From Escarpia spicata (lineage: Eukaryota; Annelida; Polychaeta; Sabellida; Siboglinidae): DNA of 64,000 nt. This document shows positions 1 to 14,991 of the stretch, one piece after another. The notes beneath the pieces are model-generated. The model did no database searches. It had not been told where the DNA came from and worked only from the letters and a program-made list of their open reading frames with translations. Positions within the stretch are counted from its first letter, which is position 1. Every line of letters starts with the position of its first letter. The DNA lies in the NCBI GenBank assembly GCA_963995525.1, contig OZ023206.1:7940919-8004918 (forward strand). The letters are read 5' to 3'. Made by a program: the position numbers and the translations under genes.

Positions 1-567
1 AATACCGCTGTACAAAACAATAGTTAAGCCTCATTTAGAATATTGTATTCAAGCGTGGAGGCCATATCGCAGGAAGGACATAGATATGCTAGAAAGAGTG
101 CAGAGGAGAGCAACTAAAATGATACCAAATCTGAGGGATCTTAGTTACGAAATACGCCTAAAAAATGCGGTTTAACAACACTAGAGACCAGGAGATTGAG
201 AGGAGATCAGATAGAAGTGTTTAAAATATTGAAGGGTTATGAAAATATTGATAGAAATATGTTTTTCTCAGTTAAGAAAGATAGAAGGACTAGAGGACAT
301 GATCTTGCATTAGCAAAGGAGCAGAGTAGATTGGATATAAGAAAGTTTTCATTTTCACAAAGGACTGTAAATGAATGGAACAGATTACCTGCTGATTGTG
401 TGGGTGCTAGTAGCGTGAATATGTTTAAAAATAAAATCGACACATACCTCAGACGGGCGGGATACACATAGATAAAAGGGTCGGACTCTCGATAAGCCAA
501 GGGCTTCCTTGTCCACCTGCTACCTAGAGTTAATTCTCTGGGTGGCAATCTTGTTAAATCTTGTTAA
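1..567 (+). mobile_element. LINE family A, 3' end (copy A1)
   Basis: This is the C-terminal end of a reverse-transcriptase ORF2 plus a short 3' UTR, cut by the window edge. The translation matches the complete-ended copy at 37.0-39.9 kb almost codon for codon, including the C-terminal motif NEWNRLP typical of CR1/jockey-like ORF2 ends. A frameshift near base 165 splits the frame, and the frame then runs 196-471 to a stop. The 3' UTR reads through GGCAATCTTG and ends in two ten-base repeats of the TTGTTAAATC type, a short repeated tail as in CR1-like LINEs. Immediately beyond the tail lies a Ty3/gypsy reverse transcriptase that breaks off at this point, so this LINE probably inserted into that element. 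It is non-functional. Confidence 0.9.
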
Positions 568-569
568 AT

Positions 570-969
570 ACTGGATTTCATTCGTTAAGAAGCTGCATTT
601 AGCACGCTTTGCTCGAATTCCGTGCTTTTCAAGCCGTTGAATTAAAGTCTCCAGTCTCTGAAGATGTTCTGCCTCAGAACCAGCTGTTATGAGTATGTCA
701 TCAATGTTACAGCAGACACCTGGGATTCCCTGCAATACCTGGTCCATCACATTCTGAAACACGAGTGGCGCTGTCTTGATTCCATACGGCAGTTTTGTTG
801 GTTGGAATAGACTCTTCGTCGTGTTTATTGTCAGATAGTGTCTCGAATTCTCGTCTACTTTCAGCTGATTGAATGCGTTTGAGAGGTCAGTTTTGGTAAA
901 TGCCTTACCACCAACGAATGTACTGAAAATATCATCAGCGGTTGGTAGAGGATAGGGTGTGTCTTCCAC
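570..969 (-). pseudogene. Ty3/gypsy reverse transcriptase fragment
   Basis: The frame shows the central RT palm of Ty3/gypsy elements: a YPLP motif followed by GGKAFTKTDL, then LPYGI at about residues 60-64, and the catalytic box read as NIDD at about residues 88-91. The usual first residue of that box is Y or F, so the active site has decayed. The N-terminal fingers are deleted. The C-terminal part and RNase H are lost where LINE copy A1 begins. It lies just downstream of the gag remnant in a different frame. Confidence 0.85.
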
Positions 970-984
970 AACCGTACTTGGCGT

Positions 985-1733
985 TCATCATCCTCATTGC
1001 AGATGTGATTCGTTCTACCACTACGTTTCTGTCTATAACTACCGCGGAACTCTGTCTTTGAGCTTCCTCTATTGCGACATGCGTCTGCTTGATGCTTGCC
1101 ATGGCAACGGTAACAGTTTTGATCAGTGTCAAAATGAGAAGCAGCTCTTGGTTTAATAAATCTGCCTTGTTGTTGTTTGACAGCATTGACTGATGAATGC
1201 GCATGTATAAGTGTACTGCCCGAACGTGCCATGTCCATTTGAATGCTAATTTCGCAAGCACGTTTCCACGACAAATCATGTTCTGCCAACAACCGATTGC
1301 GAATGGCCTCTTTCTTGACACCCACAACTAACTGGTTTCTAAGCCTTTTGTTTAGTTGATCTTCGTCACCAAAGGCGCAATTAATGCTAAGCTTTTTCAA
1401 AGCTACGACATAGTCCGAAATCGACTCGTTCTCCGTTTGGTCGCGCGTATCAAACTGAAAACTCGATATGACCTCGTTTTCACCCGACTGGTAATGCCTA
1501 GTAAGCATGCCTGTTAAGTCTGCATATGACTTAGTAGTTATGTCATTTGGTGTGCACAAAGACACCAACAAGTCGACAGCCTGCGACCCGACTATTGCAA
1601 TTAGCACATCCACTGTTTGATCTTCCGCTATTTTATTTACTCTCAACCACGCATCAAGTCGACGCTTGTACGTCTGCCAATTATCATGGCCTGGTTCAAA
1701 TTCCTTTATTGAGCCGATAATAGCGGTAGCCAT
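985..1733 (-). pseudogene. Ty3/gypsy gag-like protein with one zinc knuckle
   Basis: The frame opens at an ATG at 1733 with an N-terminus fitting gag of K02A2.6-like elements (a WQTYKRRL-type segment near residues 19-26). A retrotransposon gag-like helical region covers about residues 20-170. A zinc knuckle of spacing Cx2Cx3Hx4C lies at about residues 207-219. The second knuckle that usually follows in this lineage is not present, and downstream the frame runs into sequence unrelated to gag. The protein would package element RNA in a cytoplasmic particle. Here it is truncated and fused by deletion to an out-of-frame RT, so no function is expected. Confidence 0.8.
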
Positions 1734-1760
1734 ATTGTTGATTTTAGCACTTCAACAACT

Positions 1761-3094
1761 ATAGTTCAATCAAAGACAAAGTTCGCAGAACCTCTATTAT
1801 AACTTGAAACTGTAAAGAATAGGCCTACTATCCACCATATGAGAAGAATCAACGTTATTTTCTTTTCCTGCTGAACTGAACTACCAGTGTACCTTGTCAA
1901 TTGTCATCACGCCCAGAAGTGCACGCCAGCAGCCATGTGAAACTTGCGAAGCACGTGGTAGCTATCACTTTCGACTGCGCCAGTGACGACTCAGCGGTGG
2001 CGGCCTTCTTATCTACTAACATTCTTAGAGTTGGAACGGGCTCACCGAATTTGTTCCGCCCGCTGCATGTTGACAGTTCACGGATGTTTTCGATCCCATG
2101 CTCGTCGCCAAATTGTTGTGTATGTGACTGTCTAGTGTCATATTACGAAGCGTGTGACAGAAGGCATTTAACGAATTTATTAGCCCACCAACCGGGCCCC
2201 GGAACCGGAACTCCTGTTCGGCCCAGATACTAATACATACAGTATCGTACCAATGTTGCCTATTCGGCCCATTGCATATATCACAGATAAAAACTGGAAT
2301 GATATTTAATTGGCTAAGTTTAAGAATGTAACATGTGGTTCGCATCCGAGTCAGTGCTAATAATTGGTGTCGTTTTGATTGATTGTGTGTCACATTGATA
2401 CGTCGCCACTGCTGTTGATGTTTTCAATCATAACATGTGCATAACAAAGTGTGGATTTTGGTAACGCTAATTGTATAATTCTTCAGTATCATGACTGGCT
2501 ACTTCTCTGTTGTATATCTTTCAATCGGTATTTAAGCGACTGGTGTCTTATGAGGAAGACTGATCACGTTAGCCGCTGGACACAACTTAGTTGACAGACA
2601 AATAGTCCCTATCGAATTCCCATTCGTGAACTAGGTCTGGATGCTGAAACAGAAGCTGACTCTCGCCCGGCTGCGTGACTTCGCCGAGAAAGTGAGTATT
2701 GAGTCCATTAGTGACATTAGGCCGAGTATCCTAGCTACGGCCTTTGGTGGGCTATCATAACAACTGCATGAAGGCGCGTCAGCGTCTATTGCAATAAAAT
2801 GATGGAAACAGTCCACTAGTTTATTCAGCTGCACATATTTGGCCGGTCACCTTAAGAACTTGTATATTACTGCCAGGCGTTAGAGGTGTCACTATCCATC
2901 AACATACTGCTGCATCGTTTCGGTTCCATGGTAAACAATACACAACATTCGATTGTGTATAGCCAAGATGGCGGATCACCTTGACGACCGGACACCAAAT
3001 AAGGGCAATGACGTACGACTAATGGACTCAATGGCAAAATAATACAATGACTGTTACCGTCAGATGGCGCTACTTCATATATATGACGAGAATA
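1761..3094. other. No gene recognised
   Basis: About 1.3 kb between the gag remnant and the first inverted repeat. ORFs here (110-122 aa, overlapping on both strands at 1.9-2.4 kb) show no recognisable domain. An LTR of the adjacent Ty3 element could lie here, but I found no matching second LTR in the window to prove it. Confidence 0.5.
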
Positions 3095-3258
3095 AAATTC
3101 ATTGGCTAAGCTTCGGCGGGACAATTCGATCGCACTGGCGGCGATTTAAAAACAAATTCGCTGAAATTGCTTCGACGGCGAAGTGGTATCGTTGCCGACG
3201 TGACAAGTACGGGCGAACATTGGTCGTTTCGGCGCCGTTGTTTTACGAAAGGTTTCGA

Positions 3259-4114
3259 CAAATTAGCATACCGCTTGCAACAGTTTTCAACTTGTCATTC
3301 ATTTAGAATGGAAAGAAGCAAATACCGTTATTTAAAAAAGGTTCGAGAAACAAGTAAAAAACTAGAGACCAGTGAGTTTAATATCGGCGATCGGTGCAAA
3401 TTATTAGAAAGGCTAATTAAAGATCACATGGTGGATTTTCTTGTTAAACATAACTTGATAAACCCATCTCAACATAGGTTTCTAAAAGCTAGGTCATTCT
3501 TAACAAATATGTTATGTGTTTTGGAAGATTTCACTAAGTGGGTAGACAAGGGATCACCAGTAGATATAATCTCCTTAGATTTTCAGAAAGCTTTCGAAAA
3601 AATGCGACATTAAAGATTACTTAAACTAAAGGCCCATGGCATAGGAAATGGTATAATTTTCTGGATACAAAAATGGCTGATTAACAGAAGACAACGGGTA
3701 GTAGGGATGTTCGTTATGAACTTCGCCTAAAAGAATATGGTTTAACAATACTATAGACCAAGAGATTGAGAGGAGATCAGATAGAAGTGTTTAAAATATT
3801 GAATAGTTTTAGAAATATTTTTGTCTCAGTTAAGAAAGATAGAAGGACTAGAGGACATGAAGTTACATTAGTAAAAGAGCAGCGTAGATTAGATATGAGA
3901 AAGGTATAATTTTCACAAAGGAATGTAAAGAATAGAACATATTATTTGCTGATTGTGTGGTGCCAGTAGTGTGAATATGTTTAAAAATAAAATCGACACA
4001 TACCTCAGAAGGGCAGGATACATGTAGATAAAAAGGGTTGGACTCTCGATAAGCCAAAAGGTTTCCTTGTCATCTAGAGTTAATTATCTGAATGGCAATC
4101 TTGCTAAATCTTGA
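3259..4114 (+). mobile_element. LINE family A, 5'-truncated, internally deleted (copy A2)
   Basis: Begins inside the RT fingers (the segment before LLERLIKDHM) and ends at the family's 3' terminus (GGCAATCTTG, TAAATCTTG). Compared with the 37-39.9 kb copy it lacks roughly 570 bp between about 3700 and 3715, so the RT palm with the FADD box is gone and several frames are shifted. It sits inside the left arm of IR1: the uninterrupted right arm joins the two flanks (GGTTTCGA and AAATTAATTA) directly, which gives clean insertion boundaries. Confidence 0.9.
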
Positions 4115-4400
4115 CTACTAAATTAATTAAACACAAATTTCCGTGGTAAACTACTTTATTAATTAGTATGTTTAGCAGAAATATATAATGCAAAACTAGT
4201 ATTTGTGAGCGTACTATTATGTGAAAGTGCTTGAAAATATAACTAATAGTAAAGCATATTTGAATGCAAAGATTAGTATTTTAGAAAACATTCTCGAAAT
4301 AAACGTTGCATTCTGAGATCGCCCATATTTTAAATTAAATAAAAATGTTTAGTGAATCGTCATGCCCGATACAACATCGTATATTATACATCGCTTTCCT

Positions 4401-4401
<1 letters not shown>

Positions 4402-4435
<34 letters not shown>
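4402..4435. repeat. (AT)n microsatellite
   Basis: Uninterrupted AT dinucleotides of about 34 bp in the left arm of IR1. The mirrored position of the right arm holds much longer AT tracts (5952-6028 and 6069-6180). Confidence 0.95.
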
Positions 4436-4436
<1 letters not shown>

Positions 4437-4783
4437 CGGCGTTAAAGATTAACAAGTATATCTGCGTGCCATATTCCGCTGAAAATACGTGGCCACCGGT
4501 AATTTTGACAAAATACAATTTACCAAATAACATATCAAATGCCAACTGATACATGTGGTAGCAAATAGCTCATTGTACAATGCAACTGAAATTCACAAAA
4601 TCTTACCCTTGTGCAAGATGTAATCAGTACCTTATTTCTAGTTGGATAATATTATTATTAACAATCATGTACAATTTTGCAAGTAATAGGTTACTCCTAA
4701 TATTTTTTTGAGTTTTCTGTACAAATATCAGCTTCGTTTTCAAAAAATCATTCCACTAGCATCTAACTACAATCTAGATGTAT

Positions 4784-4970
<187 letters not shown>

Positions 4971-5036
4971 ACGTTCGTGCGTGCGTGTAGGTATGCGCGC
5001 GCGCGTATGTGATTTTTGTTTGTGCCTATAGTGTAA

Positions 5037-5790
5037 AATTTAGGGATAACCTTTTACTTGGGAAATTGTACATGCTTATTTATAATAACATTATCCAACT
5101 AGATATGAGGTACTGGTTACATCTTGCACAAGGGTCAGATAGATTTTGTGAATGTAAAGTAGCATTGTAGAATGATCTATTTGCTGCCACATGTATCAGA
5201 TGGCATTTGATATATTATTTGATACACACATACACCCAAACAGACACACACCCAAACACACATACACCCAAACACACATACACCCAAACACACACACACG
5301 CACATTTTCGAGAAAAAAACTGATATTTTTAGAAAATATTATGTTTGTTAATACATTTTAATAGCCAATTATACTTTAGCCTTTCCAATATTTTTGGAGA
5401 AAATTAGTACTTTTGAAAGTAGCTAATAGTTAGAACGATGGTGTGTTTCCTTAGTTTTGTAGAGAGGCAGTACTTTTGGTATTTTTACGATAAGAATATG
5501 AAAGGGTAACACATCAACAGAAAACTTTAACAAATTAGGAGTACCCCATTACTTACGAAACGGTAGATGAATTTTTTTAATAATACTACCGAACTAGAAA
5601 TGACTAACTGATTAGATATTGCGTGTCACTTCACCGCCGGTCAGATTTGTAAATTTAAAGTTGCATTGTGAGCTTAAGTACGATCATTATTTTAATGAAA
5701 GTGAATGTACAACATCAACTCTATTTAAAAAGTTGATCATACTTGCTAACGTATGTGTCATTTTGGAATTTGATATAATATTCGATCATA
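5037..5790. repeat. Diverged tandem duplication of a ~200-bp module in the IR1 right arm
   Basis: Block 5037-5230 and block 5540-5790 share the same order of short matches: AACTAGAnATGA, a TTGTGAATnTAAAG-like stretch, GCATTGT, and an nnTTTGATATA-type end. A third, inverted copy is the left arm at 4518-4716. Between them lies A/T-rich sequence with CACCCAAACACACATA-type short repeats at 5230-5300. Confidence 0.65.
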
Positions 5791-5913
5791 TTTTGATATA
5801 TATTATGTGTTTTTGCCAAAATAACCGGTCGTATAACCAGCGGAATATGACACACGGATAACATTTTTAAATTGTTCATCTTTGGCGCCGTTTTATGTCA
5901 AAACATAATTCTG

Positions 5914-5963
5914 CGTGATAAAAGGTTACATGGAATTGAGGAAAGTGAGATATATATATATAT

Positions 5964-6010
<47 letters not shown>

Positions 6011-6063
6011 TATATATATATATATATATCACTTTCCTCAATTCCATGTAACCTTTTTTCACG
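5914..6063. repeat. AT-cored hairpin with ~36-bp arms
   Basis: Left arm 5914-5951 and right arm 6029-6063 are reverse complements with only two or three differences (key word GGAATTGAGGAAAGTGA). They enclose about 77 bp of AT/GTAT repeat. The hairpin lies inside the right arm of IR1. A related word (ATTGAGGAAAGTGG) recurs at about 36.18 kb. Confidence 0.9.
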
Positions 6064-6069
6064 TAACTT

Positions 6070-6105
<36 letters not shown>

Positions 6106-6681
6106 ATTATATATATATATATATGTGTGTGTATATATATATATATACATATGTATATATATATGTATATATATATAGTGTATGTGGCATGTTACTTCAC
6201 TGAAAATGATTATTCGATCTCAGAATGCAACGTCAAATACGAGAACAATTGTCAAAACACTAATAAATGCATTCAAGTACTCTTCACTATTATTTAGATT
6301 TTTAAACACTTTCACATAATAGTACAATCTCAAATACTAGTTTTGTATTATGTATTTCTGCTAAACATAATAACTGATAAAGTCTGTTACCACGGTAATT
6401 TCATTATAATTAATTTAAAATTCGAAACCTTTCATAAAACAACGGCACTGAAACGATCAATATTCGCCCGTACTGGTCGCGTCGCCAACGATAGCATTTC
6501 GATGATGCAATTTCAGCGAATTTGTTTTCAAAATCCCGCCGAAGCCACCAATTTTTGCTGCCTAGGCGTAGCGGTAAGGCAGACGAAGCTTCCTAAGTGC
6601 AAAAATGAAAGACGAAAAACGAGTGGTGCTGAATCACGGTATCTACCGTAATTTACTAAACTGTTTTGAAAATTACATAAT

Positions 6682-6714
6682 GAAAATAGGAAAATGAGCC
6701 ATTTTCCTATTTTC
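6682..6714. repeat. Perfect 15-bp hairpin with 3-nt loop
   Basis: GAAAATAGGAAAATG, loop AGC, then its exact complement. In the opposite arm of IR2 the second half lacks 8 bp, so the perfect palindrome exists only on this side. Confidence 0.9.
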
Positions 6715-7195
6715 GTTTAGTAATGTTCAAATGGGTAAACGGTAAATCAGCAATCACACCCTTTTCCCATTTCTACTTTTAATAAATGAAAATAGGTAAA
6801 CGATAAAACGGTAAATCAACCGTTTTCCTATTTCTGTTTTGCTCACCACAATAACAACAAAACGGAAGTGTCGAGCTATTGTATCGCGTATCGCTACACT
6901 AACAAATTATGCGTAATCCCAAGCCACCGGGCGAACGGGTGCGGCGTACTGAAATAGCCTCGCCGCAGGGCATTTCGACTGGCCGCACTGACAAAGTAAC
7001 CCTTGGACTCCACCAGATCCTAGCTTTCGTGAGTCAACTATGACACCCGTACTCTTCCTGTGAAGTATCTTCTGCGGGTATCAACCACTTAGCGATTGCA
7101 AAAAACACAACAGTATAGCTTTCTTCATGGCAATAAAACCTGACATTTTCTCCTCGTATGAGACTTGAAATATAGCGATCCCATGGCTGCTATGC

Positions 7196-8073
7196 GTGGA
7201 ACAAACGCCACTAAGCTCTGTTATGCAAAGACATAACTTGGATCATCTTTATGCTGATGATACTCAGAACTACATTTCGTTGGCTACCCCGGATACAAAT
7301 CGCTCCCTTAACCAACTTAGGTATTGCCTTCAAGATATCTTCCACTGGATGACTGACAGCAAGTTGAAATTAAATGCAAATAAAACTGAATTGATCATTA
7401 TTGGTACTCCAATTCAGCGTAGTAAACTGGATGGTGTTTTCCTTACGCGTATTTTGAATAAGTATATCACGCCGGTGCGGAATCTAGGAGTGATCTTTGA
7501 TAGTAACTTCAATTTCCGACAACACATATCTCAAACATGTCGCTGCTGTTTTGTCATATTCGTGATCTTCGCCGTATTCGCTGGTATATGTAATTTCCTG
7601 TTGCTAAAACTATTGCAACAGCGCTTGTTAGCAGCAGACTTGACTATTACAATTCCCTCCTTTATAATATCGCTAGCAAGGATAGCACGAAACTTCAAAA
7701 TTGTCTAGCAAGAGTAGTTACAAGATCTCCTCGTTTTTCTCGCTCTGTACCACTTTTGAAGTCTTTCCATTGGCTTCCTGTACGATATCGTATAATATTT
7801 AAGATCTGTGTCATTACATACCAGGCACTGTCCAGTAGGCAACCATCTTATTTGCATTCATTGCTTACTCCTGTAAGAAATCCTATCCAGCTTCGATCAT
7901 CTAGTTCTGACCTACTTTTTGTTCCTAGCGTCAACACTAACATTGGAACTAGGGCTTTTTTTGTTGCTGCACCAACTCTTTGGGATATGCTCCCTCTTAG
8001 TGTTAGATCAATTGAAAATATTACAAAATTCCATCTTCATTTACAATCTTGCTTATCCATCGTAGCTCCCTAG
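7196..8073 (+). pseudogene. RT C-terminal half of an L2/CR1-like LINE
   Basis: Two main frames remain. The first (7196-7708) carries LYADDTQ near its start and the NLGVIFDSN segment seen after the palm in this group, then loses homology near 7540, probably by frameshift. The second (7756-8073) carries the conserved block HWLPVRYRI and the C-terminal RAFFVAAPTLWDMLP, and ends at a TAG. EN, fingers and most of the palm are missing because the insertion is 5'-truncated. The apparent ATG at 7196 lies in the flanking IR2 arm and is not a real start. Confidence 0.85.
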
Positions 8074-8215
8074 CGCCTTGATCCATCTGTTGACAGCTGG
8101 AATACTGCTTATAGATTTTGAGATTGACCAGTCCTTTTGTTTTGATGCACCTCTGAGCTTGGTTTCCAAGGATTTAGGTGCAATAGAAGTTATCTTATTA
8201 TTATTATTACATTAG
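7208..8215 (+). mobile_element. L2/CR1-like LINE, 5'-truncated
   Basis: Sequence interrupting the left arm of IR2. It begins just before the RT catalytic box (LYADDTQ) and runs through the RT thumb and C-terminal region (HWLPVRYRI, PTLWDMLP) to a 3' UTR ending in a (TTA)n tail at 8195-8213. The uninterrupted right arm of IR2 bridges the two sides. The tail and motif set fit the L2/CR1 group. The reading frame is broken near 7540 and 7710. Confidence 0.9.
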
Positions 8216-8404
8216 TGTAACAAAAAGATACAGCTAAGGAAAATACATCAACCTAAATTTTAAAAGTTATAAGAAATACAATTTGGTTTAAAGAAAAACA
8301 AACCACACAGACAAACTTTGCTTTGTTTCATATTAACCACTACCTTAATGATTCAGCTGCTACAACTAATGAACATACTAAATCACTACCGAATTAACAA
8401 TTGG

Positions 8405-9490
8405 CCAATTATACCATCGTGTTTGACAGAGAAAGGTTCAAGTATTACTAGGCGAGCGGTAGGCACCAACTAACGGACAGCCTTAAATGCCCCCCCCCCA
8501 CACCCAAATGTTATATCATTTGAAAACCCTGCATCTCCCAGTCAAAACGAGGCCTGTCGTAGCGCTGCCAAGGGGTGCGTGAACCGAAGGTCAAACAAGA
8601 TCATCGTCAAATTATGAATTCGAAATTGGGTGCTTCCGCAAACCTCTTTATATATTACAATGGTTGCGTATCTACTTTATTTAATTAGGCCACGTTATAT
8701 ATATTTTGGAAAGCATTGCAATTTCATTTACATCTCATTTTAACCCTGAGACAGTAGGCTTTTTAATGGTGTATGACATGGCCATCGGTAGCTAATTACC
8801 GTAGGTAGGCAACCGTTGATATTGCATAGCGTTTGTGGGATGGCGCAACTTCGAATATATATCAGTTGCCGGTGACTCTGTTTAAATGTCGCTCCACACC
8901 TACTGCTTCACCTGACAGCCCCACACCTACTGCTTCACCTGACAGCCCCACACCTACTGCTTCACCTGACAGCCCCACACCTACTGCTTCACCTGATAGC
9001 TCCACACCTACTGCTTCACCTGACAGCCCCACACCTACTGCTTCACCTGACAGCCCCACACCTACTGCTTCACCTGACAGCTCCACACCTACTGCTTCAC
9101 CTGACAGCCCCACACCTACTGCTTCACCTGACAGCCCCACACCTACTGCTTCACCTGACAGCTCCACACCTACTGTTTCACCTGACAGCCCCACACCTAC
9201 TGCTTCACCTGACAGCCCCACACCTACTGCTTCACCTGACAGCTCCACACCTACTGCTTCACCTGACAGCCCCATGTCGTATCTCATGATGACCAAAATA
9301 AATTGTTTTTCCTCACAGTGAATGATATGTACATAGAGATAAAATAGGTGCACAGTCATTGTAACTTTATGACGTTCGCAGAATTGCAAAAGTTCAAATA
9401 TTCATAGCTTGAGGGGTGACCTTGTTTGATCTTAGCTCCACACTTACGATGCCAGGTAACAGCTCCACGTCGTACGTCATTTTAAAGGGG
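8405..9490. other. Block inserted in the IR2 left arm, carries a minisatellite
   Basis: The two sides of this block are joined by only about 50-60 bp in the opposite arm of IR2, so roughly 1 kb has been added here. It contains a poly-C run at about 8490, the 27-bp array, and otherwise no recognised gene or transposon signature. Confidence 0.6.
8891..9274 (+). repeat. 27-bp minisatellite (~14 copies) with three-unit higher-order pattern
   Basis: The unit is 27 bp and encodes nine residues (PTASPDS plus P/S and T) on the plus strand. Units with GCCCC or GCTCC at the variable site follow the order P,P,P,S then P,P,S repeated, an 81-bp higher-order period. One unit has GTT for GCT. Plus (8833-9321) and minus (8862-9389) frames are both open. 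Neither has other recognisable sequence, so this is more likely a coding-phase minisatellite than a gene. Confidence 0.93.
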
Positions 9491-9699
9491 CAAATATATT
9501 GTGTGACTGTTTTAGTACTAGAGTAGGCCTAATTCAGAACACCACCTTTTTGGCACCAGTAATTTCAGACACAATGATTAAGGCTCATACAATAGGCATA
9601 ACTGTTTACAGAACTAAAATACAGGTACTTAACTTTGATCAGAACATTTTATATTCAAGCTTTTTGTAAGTAAATTGCTTCAGGGATCAGATCAATCCT

Positions 9700-14080
<4,381 letters not shown>

Positions 14081-14991
14081 ATTGGGCAGATCCCTAAAGG
14101 TTTATATGCTTACAATAAACATGTAAATAAGCTGTTCTGGTCAAAGCTAAGTACAGGGTGAACCTGTATGTTAGTTCTGTAGAGATTTATGTTTATTATA
14201 TGAACCTTATGTGTCTAAAATTACCTGTGCCAAAAAGGTGGTGTTCTGAATTACCCGAGTACTAAAAACAGTCACACAAGTTATTTGCCTGTAATACATG
14301 AGCCTGTCTATGTAGATATGATGAGTTTTAGTCGATTGTTAATTCGGTAGTGATTGGTATATTCTTTAATCATAGCAGCGAAATCATTAAGGCAGTCGTT
14401 AATATAAAACAAATCAAAATTTGTTCTGTGTTGCTTGAAGTTTTTTTTAAACCAAAGTGTATTTCTTTAAAAAATTTAATTTAAGTTGGTACACGTGTGT
14501 CGTTCCGCTAGCTGTAACTTTTTGCAGGACTAATAGAGCATTTGTCCCACGCATAATTAACGGCCATGAGATCACTATATTTTATGTCTCATGAATTCAT
14601 AACACAGCAGACACTCCACTGGAGGGGTATGGGTGTTATGTTTGACCCACGTACGCTATGACACTGTCACTGGTGGAGTCCAAGGGTTATTTTGTAAGTG
14701 GCCAGTAGTCTAAATGCCCTGCGGCGAAGCGCCGCGCCCGTGTCTTAGGATTACGGGTAATTTGTCACTCTTACGAAACGCCAACTTTCATTGCGCATGA
14801 GTAATAGCGCACGATAAAATGATAAATCGACCGTTTTCCTATTTTCATTTTGCTAAAGTGAAAAAGGGAAAAGGGTTTGATTGCTGTTTTATCGTTTACC
14901 CATTTGAACGTTACTAAACGAAAATGTCTCGTTTTCCTATTTTCAATATATAGTTTTCAAAACGATTTAGTAAATAACGGTAGGTACCGTG

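Larger units (their letters stand above)
570..1760 (-). mobile_element. Ty3/gypsy retrotransposon, internally deleted
   Basis: Minus-strand remnant with a gag-like frame followed directly by part of a reverse transcriptase. Protease and the RT N-terminus are missing, so the two frames meet at about 970-1000 through an internal deletion. The RT is then cut at about 570 by the LINE 3' end. The gag has the layout seen in the K02A2.6-like (Mag-type) Ty3 elements of invertebrates. No convincing LTR or primer-binding site was identified in the 1.76-2.6 kb flank. Confidence 0.85.

Noticed and set aside
5915..6297. Ile/Tyr-rich frames over AT repeats (also near 62.0 kb)
   Set aside because: Pure product of ATAT/GTAT repeats.
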